Source of the DNA: Takakia lepidozioides
Taxonomy: Eukaryota > Streptophyta > Takakiopsida > Takakiales > Takakiaceae
Reading direction: 5' to 3'
NCBI GenBank assembly: GCA_030704615.1
Contig: CM060733.1
Location: forward strand, 39,308,001-39,372,000
Length of the DNA: 64,000 nucleotides
The translations under genes were made by a program, and so were the position numbers. Positions 12,101 to 24,558 of this stretch are shown here, piece by piece (within the stretch, counting starts at the first letter, position 1; every line of letters begins with the position of its first letter). The notes under the pieces are model-generated. The model was not told the origin of the DNA and did not search any database. It saw only the letters and a program-made list of their open reading frames with translations.

Positions 12101-14000
12101 CATGATATATCCTAAATTTGAAGGAGAATCCTTCTTGTAGGTCAAATCACAGATATAGAAAAAATCAACGCCAATCTATGTACCTAAGGTAATGTAATGT
12201 AGTAAATGACTCGTTATATCTCTATCATTTGTACTCTATTTTTTTTAAAGAAAAGTAGATACCAGAATATCATGTTTTTCCTATCTAACTTAGAAGAGAA
12301 CATTGGAAAATAAGTTTGAACGAGATGACTAATGAGGGTTTGCCCTCGTTTCTTTTATCTGCTCTCACATCCATTGTTTGTTCACACTTGATATCCTCAT
12401 CTCTTTTTTCTTTCATCTCCATCATTCTTCAAAACCTCAACACAATTCTCAGGTCCTTCACATCAATCGGTCAAAACATCTTAATCCTAGGCAAATGACG
12501 ACTTAAGTTTGTCATTCACATGGCAAAACATTAATTCTCTTCAAAATGATCATACTTTCAACTTGGTTGGCAATAAAGATATTCATGAAGAATTCACTCA
12601 TCTTTGTGAGCTCACCAAAGTTTTGGAAGACTTGCCAACTAGCATAAAGGCCTTTGGACCGAATGAAATGTCAATGAAATTTTGCAATTGCTTTTGGTCC
12701 ACCAACATTCAGTGGTTACTAGTTTTATTGATATGACCGATATTATGTAATGTCATCTCAAAATTATATCTCAAGATGCCATTTTGATTTTTTAAGACAC
12801 GATAAAAGCTCTCATATCTAATTATTGTCATATTTATAAAATCATTATTAAGTCTCTTACGTACTATTCGACTACAACATGATCTTCTTCCTTCATAATT
12901 TGACTCCAAGTTTGGTATACTTGGCATTGGTTGTCTCTTCCTTTACATTTGACCAATCTTAAAAAGTTCATTTGTCAACATTAATGCATCTATTTTGAAA
13001 ATATTTTGTTAAGCTTGATAAGGATTTTCGGTGAACCAGGAAAGAATAGTGGTCATAATATCTAAGCACCAAGTCTTTTCACTTCCCATGGTGGGAAGAC
13101 ATATCACTTATTGGCTCATCACATTGGATGGCATTTACGAGTTTCCATTATCTATAATTATTCTAAATACTCATTTTTGTTGGGAACATAGTGTGTTCTA
13201 TCATTGTTCAACATAGTGTGATCTATATGATTTATCACAATGATTTGGTCACTTGACTTTTCCATATTCAAGCATGTGAATACTCTAGTTAGTGATTGCC
13301 AAAAGCCCAATCTATGACTTTTTTGACCAAGTGGTTCCCTCATTCTCAAACGGGGGCCATGTTGCTTAATCTGCATGATCTCTTTCTCAACATACTAGAA
13401 GGCTCCAGCTGAAGGCTAGTGTAGAAAAAAGTCGCTTCTCTTCACCAACACAACTTGTCATCCTTCTTTATCTCCAAGTGCTAGTATTCATTTAGAAGCC
13501 CTCTCTCAAATGATTCCAAGTTCAATACACTAAATGACAACTCTTTCTGATCAACACTCCAACATCTGGAAGTCAACTATCTGCTCTGCACAGTATCAAT
13601 TACATTCACATCTATCTCATAAATCCCCCACCACAAAATTTGAGATCCTCAGGCACTAGTCATTGTTTGGTAATCTAAAATTTAAGAGTGACACAGATTG
13701 GGGTGACACAGAAGGGAGTGTCACTCCAATCAGTTTAAGTCCCACTTGGTGTCGTGAAATTTGACTGTTCAAAGGATGGGGTGACACTAAGTTAGTGTCC
13801 ATCCAGAGTTGAATCCTACACCTCGTAAACGTTGTAGCCGTCACCTTTGCAACAAACTACTCATCCTAGGACAAATCATTTGATTTGAATTCTAAACTAT
13901 ATAATAGTGAGTCCGGGAAAGAGGGGCGGGGAGGATTGAACCGCAGATCGTCTGCGTGGCACGATCCAACTGGTGGTAGTAATAGTGATAGTGTAGTAAA
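9161..14000. other. AT-rich gene-free stretch
   Basis: No gene family is recognised on either strand. Open frames are short and AT-driven. One direct duplication is visible: about 51 bp at 11252-11302 recurs at 11682-11732 with a few mismatches (shared GCACAAGGTGTT and GTTCTTCACCACCTCAATTT). Around 13685-13805 the motif GTGACAC and its complement recur several times, suggesting a decayed small DNA transposon. The composition fits old transposon debris. Confidence 0.45.
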
Positions 14001-14115
14001 GTACAAAAGTACGCGGTATTACTAGTGAGTAGTAATGAGGGGAGGCTGCATTGAGGACTTACTAGTGAGCAGTGAAAAAGTAAAAAGGAAAAAAAGTAAG
14101 TAGCTCAGTACAGAG

Positions 14116-14136
14116 CCGTTGGTGCACACACAACGG
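14116..14136. promoter_or_regulatory. Paired MSA-like cores (AACGG) upstream of the cyclin gene
   Basis: Two AACGG cores face each other: CCGTTG at 14116-14121 (minus) and CAACGG at 14131-14136 (plus), nine bases apart. In plants, AACGG is the core of the mitosis-specific activator element bound by three-repeat MYB (MYB3R) proteins, which drive G2/M expression of B-type cyclins. The site lies 1.8 kb before the start codon, so it fits only if the gene has a leader intron. A CTTGT/GTAAGG donor at about 14329 makes that possible. The link to the gene is inference. Confidence 0.4.
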
Positions 14137-15910
14137 CACTCTGACTTGCGAGACATGTTGAGTCTCGACGAGGCCGCTCGAGATTGTCTCGCTCGCACTG
14201 TGCTCTTGCTGGGGACTTGTAGTCTGTGCGTCAATTGCAGTTAAGTTCTAGACTTGTCTTCCCTATCCTTCTTGCATTTGAGTGACTGCTCTGCTCCATC
14301 ACTTGAGAATCTCGTGTCATTTGCTTGTGTAAGGCGATTCTAGGATTCAGTTCTTTTTACAGTAGCGAGGGGGGTGTTGCGTTGGTTTTGAATCTGTTCT
14401 GTAAGTTTTTCTCGGGAAATTGTAGTGCTGGTGTAGTTTTCGTACTCTTTGCGTTTGAAGGTGAGTTGATATGCTCCTCATTCTCCTCGATTTTTGAAGT
14501 AGTTTTCGCAATCGGGCATTCCCCTTTTTTGGTTGGGGTGCATTTTTGGCAGTATTTCCCTGCCCCTATCTGTCAGTCTCCATTCTTCTCCGTTTTTTTT
14601 TTTCCTCCCCTCTAAGTCTGGGCTTCTCGTACTGCTACTCTGTATGTGTCCTTCTTTCTCGGGATGTTCATATTCGGCCACCGTATTCAGACCACACCTC
14701 CTTCCCTCCAGCCCTGCCGCTTGATGTGCTAAGGAGGTCGAACAGCTCTTGACAACAGGCGTTCGAAGGGAGTTACACACTAGAGAGCTGCGAGGAGCCA
14801 ATAATTCTAAAGGAGAGCGACAATGCATGCCACCCGGGTAAGCCAAACTACAGCCACCTTCTTAATTAAAGGGATGCCAATGTGAACTGAGATCGCAACA
14901 TCTCCTGATTGCCGAGTGCACGCCCTTAACCTGGCTGGCAGGAGAAGTGGCTCATGTGTTTGTAATCTTGTGAAGTTCTGGAGCCCCTCAATCTCATTCT
15001 GGCTTGGACAGTAGCCAGTTTCAAGAATGCGGGACACACTTTCCCATTTCGGTGGGGTGGTGCCCAGAGCCTTTCCCAAAGATTATTCTTCAGTTCGGCC
15101 AGTCTAATGCACAACCAGGTTGGTGACTGTGTACATTGGTACTCCACTTTTGCGGCTGGATTGATTGAGCAGAGAATCTCCAACATGGATGCGATTTGCT
15201 AATTTCGAGAAAAGGACATTGCTTCTGAAGGTTCTTGCGAAAGCTGCATGCCAAAATCTGTCTCAGATGCCATACTCGCTCCTGAACTCGGATAATGTGC
15301 ATTGATTGGCAATAGCAGCTTAGGTTTGTGACGAGCTCTCAGTTGACTTGCCCTATGTGGAAGCACACCTGTTCCCAAGTTATTTACAGTGGGCTGATGC
15401 GTGAAGCTTTTTGGCAGTTGTGGGATGGGAATTGACCTCTTCCGTTAATTTAAGCAACAATAAATTTCTTGACAGGGGCATGTAAGTAAAATGACCTTTG
15501 TGTTTGGATGTGCAGCAACAAAGGGGTTGCCATGATGAGAATAATCGAGTTGACCAAGGTGCCAAGCCCAATTTATCCTCAAAAGGTCTGCCCCAGCCTG
15601 AGCTTTGCAATCCTCATCTACATAGCTTCACTTGCACATCTCTGTGTCTGTGGGCATTGTAATTTTTCTTTCTGTATGTCTGTCTCTCTCCATGGTCGCT
15701 GATATGTAGTCACGGAATTATTAGCCGCAAGGCTGTGGCAAGCAGTCTAATCAGCATTTTTCTCTCTCCAGAGCCACCTATTTGGCACCCATGGAGACAT
15801 TCTGAAAGAGGGATTATGTGCCATGCCAGTTTTTTAGTCACTGTTTTCGATACACCAGAAGCATTCTTTGCAAACTCTCCTCTTCAGAAGTTTAAGGGAT
15901 GAAGAGATGA
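14137..15910 (+). other. Probable 5' leader and leader intron of the cyclin B gene
   Basis: No coding region is recognised here. It contains a pyrimidine-rich, leader-like stretch (14210-14330) ending in a possible donor (GTAAGG at about 14329), then T- and CT-rich sequence up to the cyclin start codon at 15911. Transcript evidence would be needed to place the first exon. Confidence 0.35.
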
Positions 15911-18900
15911 ATGAATCCAGGTGCATTGGTGGGGGCTCCAACCATGGCAGCAGGGAGGTCTACCACATCTCGGAGAGCCCTGGGCGACATTGGCAACCTG
16001 GCCGGGGCCATGACTGCGCGTTGCCGTGTTAGCAAGGAGAATTTGCCCGAGTGAGTCTGTGTTATTTTCTCTCTCTATATATCCCTCGGATATGAGAGCA
16101 TAGCTGCCATTTTCTCTGCATGATATATATGGAAGGGCAGTGGGCTGCTAAACCGTTGTTAGGTTATACATACTGTGGCGTCAACTTCAGATTTAACTGG
16201 CCACTCATTGTGACCCTGTGTTTGGGACCAGCTGGAGTGAAGATCAAGCTCGCAAAATCGCATGTTGCCAACTGATATTATTTACTTGTCTGCCACTAGA
16301 AAATCAACCCTCCCAAGTCTGTGGATTGGGGTCGAGCAACTTCAGATAGTGCCTCATTTAACTGCGATGAATTTGAACATAAGTTTGATACACTGCTGTG
16401 TACGTCATGGGTTTTGGAGTATAGGGTCCACAAGAACCTGGCAGTTGGCAAGCAGGTGCCTGGGGTTGATCGTCCCATCACCCGGTAAGACAATTTCTGA
16501 GGCATTTCTTTTGAGTTCCATGGCAGACAGACTTGACTGTATTTCCTGCATCTATCCGTGATCATGTAGAGTATCAATAGCACCAAGAGAGCATCTCTAT
16601 AAAACGCTATATCCTTGCATCAGATTGTAATCAATGCATGCATCACATGTGACAGAGACAACAGAAGTAGGAATGTTCTCTTTGAACATGTTTGACCTTT
16701 GGATGTGTGATTGCGCTGCAATCCATTACATCTGATCTGTACAGGAGATGTGGAGCCAATCTCACAAGCAGAAATGTGGCAACCAAGCACATCAGTCTGG
16801 TATGCATATATGTTCTTTGGCCAGTTGCTTAGCTTCTGTGATGATTTCTGCCTTGAAGTTTCTCTTAGAATTGGAAGTTTGCAACACTGCAACAGGTTCT
16901 TCAATGACACAGACCCCCCTCTCTCTTTCACTCTGTGTCTGTTGTTCGCATTTGGTGCTGTGCGGAAGTGGAATTGAAAAGTGCCGGTCTGTTCTTTGTA
17001 GTGTTGGTATTCCTTCGATGCCTCCAGTTGTCACCCAAATTTTACATGTGCTTTATTAGCTCAGTCTTACAAACAGAGTATTGGTGGCTGTCAGAGAGCT
17101 ATGCCATCCCTACTCTGCAAAAAGGGGGCTTTTGGTCAAGTTCTTGTGTAGTGGTAAAGCAAGTCACTTAAAGAATAGGTTCTCCCTCCCTACCTAAACA
17201 AGTTCAATTTAGTCCTTAATTGTGAAGTTGTGATGAATGCAGCCACCACCACCACCACCACCCAGCAATAAAGTAGGGGTAGACCTTCAGGTTAAAGCCA
17301 CTGAGGCAGTTACCACATGGGGCAGCAAACAACGGCGAACCTCAGGATCCAGTAAGGTGCGGGACGGCCCAAGCACTGCAGCAATGCAGGCTGAGGTCCT
17401 TGTGCAGGCAGCGCAGCACCCGGCAGCACCTGTTCCGCTTCCCAAAATTCAGACGAATTCCGCTACATACCAGAGTGGATTGAATAAGGCAGAACTACAA
17501 ATTGTAAAATCCTCAACCCCTGGCGTGCTGAAGCACAATCGCCATGGTCGCGTAGTGGCTGTGAATGAGAGAGAGGGAACTTTTACATCCCAATTGACAG
17601 CCCAATTGACAGCCCATAGCCAGGTATGTCCTGAAACTCTCACCCATCAACCCCTCAGAAATTGTGTACCAACACATTGAGCTTGTGACAGATTTGGTTC
17701 CTTTGAATATCAGATTTCTTCTGTTGTACAGAACGGCAAGAATTTTTGCCTCGTACAAGCTGTACTAGAACAGACCTTTGCCATGCTGTAGGTGGTGGCT
17801 TCAAATCCTCATAGATTTTTTGGGTGCATAGTGTGTACCTAGCTGTGGGTTGGAATATTCAGGGCAATCTCAAATATCTGGTGGAGGAGTTGGGGGATTA
17901 GTACTCTCTTCAATTTTATGGAGTCAGTGAATAAGGGCCATCTTCTATTCTACTCACTCAATCACAAAGTACCCAATGTGGGCAGGTGACAAGGGAGGGA
18001 TTAGATTCTGTCAACATTGATCAAACTGACATCAACAACCAGCTGGCTGTAGTGGACTATGTGGAGGATATATACAGCTTTTACCGCAACGCTGAGGTCA
18101 GTCTTTCTTGCTCTCAGTGTGTTGCTGTGACTGTAGTCTGATCTGGAATAGACATGATTTGCTGTTGTTCAACTGGTGCTGGTCTCCATGGCTCGGTAGT
18201 GGAGACATGGTGAGAATAAACCAAGGTTGCAAACGACATTTTGAAATAAAATGGTGGATATTCGAGTTTTAATTTTGTGATGTGTGGCACCCTTTTGTCA
18301 TGTTGCTGGATGAGTTCCAGCTAATTCTGACTGAGAAATGGTTCCGCTTTTGTTGTTACGTGTTAAATGCATTGTGCCAGGATGAATTTGAATTCAGTTT
18401 GAATCGTGTTCTGAGAGCAGATGCGAAGCTGTGTGCTGCCCGACTACATGATGAAGCAGGAGGATGTCAATCACAAAATGCGTGCTATTCTGATGGACTG
18501 GCTAATTGAAGTATGCTCATCCTTCTCCGTCTCATTATTTCCTGAAACCAGCCATAACTATTCTAATGGAATCTTTCTCTTCCTCTTTGTTAGGGTGCCA
18601 TATGTACACTGGGGGGTATCACCAGAACTGCATCCTCAAGAATTTGTCATGCCCAGTGAACATCTGTGGTTTTACTTTCTGTATTTGTGTGTTGACTCAC
18701 GTCTCACCTTTTCCACTGTGTACACTAGTTCTTCTGAGGGGACAGAAATGCTAATGCGTCTCTGAAGCTCTTCAAACTAGAAGAGTAGATGTACTGAAGA
18801 GTATTCTGGCTAGCATTGATACTGTACACAGCACATCCAAGGGCTCAAAGAAGCGACGAAATTATGTGATTATTCCACAAAGAAAACCACATCAAGGTTC

Positions 18901-20929
18901 ACACAACTTTATAACATCCACAAATGTGGAAAATGTTAGGGGACTGACCCTATAGCACCGAAGATAGCACTAAAAAAACCAGGCTAAATTGCTGCTGAAG
19001 TCAGCCAGTTGTTTAGGTCCCGCCACACTCCTCATAGGTCCCATGACTTGAACAATTGGCGACTGAAATGTCAAAGTCGATGAATATCATGTGTGGCAGG
19101 TTCATTTGAAGTTCAAACTCATGCCCGAGACACTATTTCTGACGACAAATCTAATTGATCGGTATCTTTGCTGCCAACAAGTATCAAGAAGACTTCTGCA
19201 GCTGGTTGGCGTGACTGCTATGCTTGTTGCTGCAAAGTATGAAGAGATTTGGGCCCCGGAGGTACCATTACCTCAGAGTGCCCTCAGATTGCATTGCTGA
19301 ACTTTCAAATCATTAGTTCAATCCAAGTAGGGGAAGATGCAGAATTATCCTGAAGAGGGGGGCCTTCGACAGGCTGTCTATATTCCTTTATGTGTAGCAC
19401 CTGATATAGTAGCACTTTTTGAATGAACACATGCTGTTAAGCGGGGGAAAGTGAATGAGGTCAATGCCAGACAATTAACTAACACAATTGTTAGATACTT
19501 TTTCTTAGCACCAAGGTAAATTCAGCGTTTCATACATCCGACAACTGTATCTCAGAAGGAGCTAGTATTGCAGAACAATGATTCCCTCCAGGGTGCTTTG
19601 ATTGTCAACATTCAGTGGCAACAGTTGATGATATTCCTGCAAATTTTACAACACAAGGTAACCGATGCTTGTATAATGGTGCTGCCTCTTCTTGTGGCAT
19701 CTGCAGGTTCAGGATTTTGTCTTCATCTCCGATGGTGCATATACAAAGGATCAAATACTATCCATGGTAGGGAATCCTAACTTTGGTGGAAGAGGTAGAA
19801 TATATATTCATGTCACATCCTAGTTAAACTTCTAATAGACTGGATTTAACTCTGGGTTATGTGATTTGAACGCATGTCATCCTAGCCTGAAATTACAGTC
19901 AACCAATGGTAGGGCATAGAAAGCCAGCATCCTGTAGCCTTGGATTCGTCTTTTGCATGGTCACTGAGATACTGTGCATGCGGTTTCCCTTTGCAGGAGA
20001 AGGCAATTCTAAACACAATTCAGTTCAATTTAGCAGTGCCGACCCCGTACGTTTTCATGGTGCGCTTCCTTAAGGCTGCAGCTGCAGACCAACAGGTACA
20101 GATCTCAAGATAGGTCTTGAAACTTTTTATCTCTAGGATTTAGAATGTACCCATACAATATATGCATGATGTCAAGCAGGATAGCATGGTAAATGAGTTC
20201 TGAAACTGGGAAATAACAACTAAATTCGTAATATTGCAATCAAACGTTGTTCTATAATGATGTGATGCCCACACCCACAGGCAGCTGTGAGATCTCTCTC
20301 TCATATGACTTGATTTAACTAGAGTAATCCACTTCCTCTAGCAAACTGCTTAGGCAACATATTGTGGCAAAAGTTGTCCCCATGTTTGAGATGGTCGGGT
20401 TTTATGCTGCAGATGGAGATGGTGGCTTGGTATATGATAGAGCTGTGCATTCAAGAATATGCCATGCTACAGTTCCCACCTTCCCTGCTTTCTGCTGCAT
20501 CGATATACTCGTCATTCTATGCTCTGCAGCGTTCCCCTCGGTGGACTGTGTCCCTCCAACACCATTCTGGCTACAGCGAGTTTGAACTGAAGTAAAGCCC
20601 CTATAAACTAGACACTCTTCTTCCTTTGTCTTTCTCTGTCTTAAACTGTGCTCATTTTGTTAACAGGGTTGATGCTGAGGGTTTGTGATACCTTAAATTG
20701 CACAGTACAAGCATTGGAGAGCCATATCTACCTATGGTCCCAAGTCCCACCCAAGACTAATATAAGTTGTTTTTACTTTTGCAGAGAGTGTGCGTGTATG
20801 ATTGTGGGCTTCCATGCCAAGGCATCGGAAAATAGCCTGAAGGTGGTGCACAAGAAGTACTCCAGTTCCAAGTTCCTTGCAGTTGCGAAGCTCAGCCCTG
20901 CCACATTTCCACCACCTTTTTGCTCTTGA
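15911..20929 (+). CDS. CYCB: B-type mitotic cyclin, 11 coding exons, 493 aa
   Basis: Regulatory subunit of the mitotic CDK that drives G2/M; nuclear and cytoplasmic. Exons: 15911-16050, 16425-16484, 16745-16799, 17243-17623, 17986-18096, 18421-18510, 19100-19261, 19707-19766, 19997-20095, 20413-20591, 20785-20929. All junctions are GT-AG and the phases agree throughout. Residues 21-29 are RRALGDIGN, a destruction box for APC/C-driven degradation. [14 protein letters not shown] follows at about 55-67, and a poly-Pro run opens exon 4. The cyclin box starts at about residue 230 ([12 protein letters not shown], then HLKF at 281-284, the B-type signature, then [13 protein letters not shown]), and the C-terminal cyclin fold ends near residue 475. 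The length is normal for plant CYCB. The ATG at 15911 is chosen because it is in frame with the D-box. No break is seen. Confidence 0.93.
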
Positions 20930-21325
20930 GCCATAGCTAATATCTTTTGTCATCCAAGACACTAGTTGTGAAACATCATGTGCTGATACATGCTAATACT
21001 TTGTCTCTCACAAAGGACCAGCTCTAAGTTCCTGTCAGCTGTGAACCTCAGCTCTACCTGTTTCCCACCTATGTTTTGCTCTGGAACAATGGGTAATACG
21101 TGCTTAGACATACCTACATGCCAATACTTTGTCTCTCACAAAGGACCAGCTCTGAGTTCGTTTCAGTTGTGAAGCTCAGTTCTACCCTGTTTCCCACCTT
21201 TGTTTTGCTCTCGAACAATGGGTAGTACAATGGGTGTTCTAAAGACCAGCTTTGAGTTGCTTTCAGTCGTGAAGCTCAGCTCTACCGTGTTTCCCACTTA
21301 TGGTTTGCTCTCGAAGAATGGGTCA
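20862..21325 (+). repeat. Decayed tandem copies of the end of the last cyclin exon
   Basis: The segment at 20862-20945, which covers the last 22 codons and stop of the cyclin gene, is followed by three diverged copies starting at about 21019, 21146 and 21246. Each keeps CCAGCT..GAGTT, TGTGAA(G/C)CTCAG and TTTCCCACC, then a GCTCT run matching the end of the coding region. The first two downstream units also share the preceding ACTTTGTCTCTCACAAAGGA. The copies are non-coding, lying beyond the stop. Confidence 0.8.
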
Positions 21326-22600
21326 GCTATATGCTGATCTCTCTCTCTCTCTCTACTTCTTCTTCTACTGCCCTCTATACTACGAGATCCGTGGGAGATT
21401 CCACTGTTTATTCAGTGGAACCCAAACTCTCACTGATGTCTTCCATTATGAGGATAAAAAATGCTTGGCACCTGCACGAGGCCTTCACCCTTCGACATTC
21501 GCTAGAACATTAATTGTAGTTTCTGGACTTGTTCCTCTCTCATGTTTCCATTTTGTCCCATAAGCTCTATGAGCTTTCCGCGGACGTTATAAAGTACCAT
21601 TTCATTTCATTTCATTTCTCTCTCTCAAGGAGTTGACTCTCAATGCTGTTGGTCTGTGTCTTGGGTGTGTCGTTTTGTCAGCAACCAAATGCACAAACGG
21701 TTGTATAATTTTGACTTCAAATTTCTACTAGCTTCATACTGCAGGCTTGTCATCTCTCCAGATGTTCCTTGTCATCAGAGTAATTCGAAGTTCTAATATG
21801 GAAGAAATGGGCTATGTCTTTCTGGAGGATCCCAGTGGTGGGATCCCCCTTGATATCTGTGTGATGTGCGTGCACACGTACTGAAATGGTAGGATTTGTC
21901 ATCCTTAGCTCGTGTGGAGCTAATACATAACCCAGACAAGGGAGGAATTCGGCTGACAGTGTGGGCACCGCCAAGTACCACCCTCAAGGGTGAAGTGAGA
22001 GAATCCCGAATGGGCGTCGTTAATCAGCCAAGGGCGGGATCATCTTTCCTGCACTTCTTACTCTCATTCTGCGCTCTGGTGTATGAAGGTGTTTTTCAAT
22101 GTGGACTTGATATGTGCTTGTATGGTCCTGGGTTTGTTGGAGTAGGACATTAGTGTCGATGTTGCTCTTTTTGCTTCCAGGCTAGCTTGTGTAATGGCGG
22201 TCTACACCTATACCGATGGACCATCAAACAATTGCACCAGGTGAACGAAATGGCAAGTCTGAAGTTGGCGACAACGATCTCCAACCCACTAAATTCAGTC
22301 AAGCTTAAACTTCGCTCACTGTCGCATTAAAACGCTACGCTGATTCTTCATTCCAATACTCAGGACATTGGTCGCCCTATGCTTCAGGTCGGATCGACGA
22401 AGGAGTGCTTCCAGGCAAGCTGTGGATGTTCGCTGGAATCGACTGAGAGAAACCAAGCCCACTCAGAAAGCTATGGCGACGAGTGCAAGCATCGCTGAAA
22501 ATGGAAGAGGAGAGACGACACCTCACCTGACACGTGTCCGTTCCGATGACCGCCTGCCACCAGTCGCCCTTCGCCATGTTTTCTGTTAAAAAGTTTATTT
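21326..22600. other. Gene-free stretch with CT repeat and SINE-like tail
   Basis: No gene is recognised. A CT run lies at about 21337-21352. At about 21580-21625 the sequence CGGACGTTATAAAGTACC is followed by repeated ATTTC units, which looks like a SINE or retroposon 3' end. A related GGACGTTAAAG end occurs in the SINE-like element at 28.9 kb. No promoter box was found for it. Confidence 0.4.
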
Positions 22601-22674
22601 AATTAATGTATTTAGAAAAAGAAAAACCATTTTGTACTTTTCTGGTTAGTTGGTGCATTATCCACAGTGGATGC

Positions 22675-22684
22675 CATGCATGCA
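22675..22684. promoter_or_regulatory. RY element (CATGCATGCA)
   Basis: A perfect CATGCATG palindrome extended to CATGCATGCA, 332-341 bases before the LEA-like start codon. RY motifs are bound by B3-domain factors of the ABI3/VP1 group and are typical of seed, spore and desiccation genes. Together with the nearby ABRE it suggests ABA- or desiccation-linked control; function is inferred. Confidence 0.6.
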
Positions 22685-22691
22685 CCATACT

Positions 22692-22736
22692 GCCACGCGT
22701 CAGAGTTGGTGTCATCGCCGGCGTTCTGCCACGTGT
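22692..22736 (+). promoter_or_regulatory. ABRE/G-box (CCACGTGT) with an ACGCGTC coupling-like site
   Basis: CCACGTGT at 22729-22736 contains the G-box CACGTG and the ABRE core ACGTGT, the target of ABI5/ABF bZIP proteins. About 30 bases upstream, CCACGCGTC (22693-22701) resembles the CE3 coupling element that makes an ABRE respond strongly to ABA. The position, about 280 bases before the LEA-like start codon, is suitable. Confidence 0.6.
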
Positions 22737-23015
22737 AGGGAGATCTTTGCGTTGCCACTTGTTCAAATACTGTGGTCAGCTGCTCTGATAAGCGCTCCCC
22801 TGTCTCTCATCTCTCTCCGTCGCTCGCCTCGCAGATCTTGAGCTTCGTCTCCACAGATCACTCCGCAGCAGGATTGTAGCGAGGACCCAGTTTGCATTTC
22901 TAGTGTGCAGCACTTGATCTTGCGGGTCCCAGTTTGTTTTCCAGTCCATCGCCAGTGTCTACCGAGTCCTTCAGAGGTTCGTGGTGAGGTAGAAGAGTGT
23001 TGTTGTGAGGCAGCG

Positions 23016-24012
23016 ATGGCGGCCAGCATGACTGCATTGAATGTGGTGGATGCATCTGCTGCTGCGGTGGGTGTGGTGTCCTGCTCCGCTGCGGTTAGGC
23101 CCGTTCCCACTTCCTGCAGGATGGGATTCGCTTCTCGCATTGGAGGGCAACGTCTTGTTGTAGCACGGAGCCGTTCAGTCTCTGTGAGGCGTGCGCTACA
23201 TGCTCGCGCAGAGGACGACCAGGTAAAGGCATTAGCGTCGCTAGCACTTTGTCCGCCGAACTTTAGCTTCCTTACAACATGGAAATGAAGCCAATGCTGA
23301 AGCTTCGTTGTCAAAATTTGCTCCCTTGTAAACAGTGCCCGCTTGATTATTGCAGTCTGAACTTTAACGAGGGGTTTATGGGTGAGTGGTGCAGCAAAAT
23401 GTGGTGGATAATCTGAAGGATTTCGCGGAGGATACCGCGAACAAATTCCAAGATCTAGCCGCTGAGGCTAAGAAGACAGTAACAGGTGTATCGAACGACG
23501 GCCAGAGAGAAGCAGGGAAGGCGTCAGCTGATCTGAAGAATCGAGCTGATTCTGCTGCCCGCACCAGCAAGAGAAATCTGGAGGATGGTACCGACCAGGC
23601 AGAGAATCTTGGCTCGACTATCCGACAGCAGGCTGAGAATCTGAAAGTGAGTTTAAGCATTCCCCTTGAGTATCTGCAATAAAACGATTTGGAAAAAGAC
23701 AAAAGTGATCATCTTGCTGAAGTTGAAAGGAAAGTTTGTGCATTTGCAACTTCTTGGCTGCTTCTGTCTGTGATATAACATCTTGGAAATTGTGCGGCTG
23801 GTTATGTACAGGAAGCTGTCCTTGGCTCCACATCCGATGCCAAGAAGAGTGCTGAGAGTAACGTTGGTAAGGCCAAGAACTCCACCGACTCTGCTAGCAA
23901 GGATTTCCGTTCCACCATATCAGACGCTGCGCAAACCATTCAGGAGAAGGCAAGTGAAGCTGCCAGCAACGTCCAAGACGCTGTTTCAAGAGGCACAGGA
24001 GGCAAACAGTAA
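23016..24012 (+). CDS. Plastid-targeted LEA_4/COR15-like protein, 3 exons, 219 aa
   Basis: Exons 23016-23222, 23395-23646 and 23812-24012, all GT-AG and all phase 0. Residues 1-65 look like a chloroplast transit peptide: MAAS start, rich in Ala, Ser and Val, with basic stretches (VARSRSVSVRRALHARA) and no acidic residue after the first dozen residues until AEDD. The rest is hydrophilic, without Cys or Trp, and made of imperfect amphipathic 11-mer-like segments such as DFAEDTANKFQDLAAEAKK and ISDAAQTIQEKASEAASN, typical of group 3 LEA (LEA_4) and COR15 proteins. These are unfolded in water and become helical on drying or at membranes, where they protect stroma and envelope. The RY and ABRE sites upstream support desiccation or ABA control. 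The family call rests on composition, so the exact orthologue is open. Confidence 0.82.
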
Positions 24013-24558
24013 AGAAGAGGGTAGAAATATTGTAGATTTTTCCATTCTGCAAGCTGCAAAATGCCATGAAGTTGAAACATTGATGTGTTGACGGTAAAAT
24101 TTCTAGAAAATTGTAAAATGACGAAAGTACATTAATCGAGTGTATATACCACTGGCAATGAAAACAACTTCATGCAAACATGTGGCTGACTACAGTTACT
24201 CCTTCCAAACCTATGTACTCAGTTTACTCAAGTAGATGGGTAAAGCTGCATGAACATGTTTAGTAATCAAGGAATGATTTTTTGTTTCACCCCCCACAAC
24301 ACTCTTATTGCACTGTATTTGATACATACTCAGCAATACATGTCATGCTGTATAGTTAACACACCAATGCACTTTCCATACAGGTTACCAATTTCAATTG
24401 CAGCACAGAGAAAAATAATCCAACAACTGACAAGAAATGAAATATCCTATATCCTTATCTGACCTATATCACTTGTGCGTAAAAGACTGTAAATTGAGCA
24501 CATTCAACACTGTAATTGCTTAATTTACAAATCACTGCTCCTGGAAGAATCTTTAATC

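Noticed and set aside
17115-17180. tRNA A-box-like word (TGTAGTGGTAAAGC) in a cyclin intron
   Set aside because: No matching B box or cloverleaf could be folded; too weak for a tRNA or SINE call.
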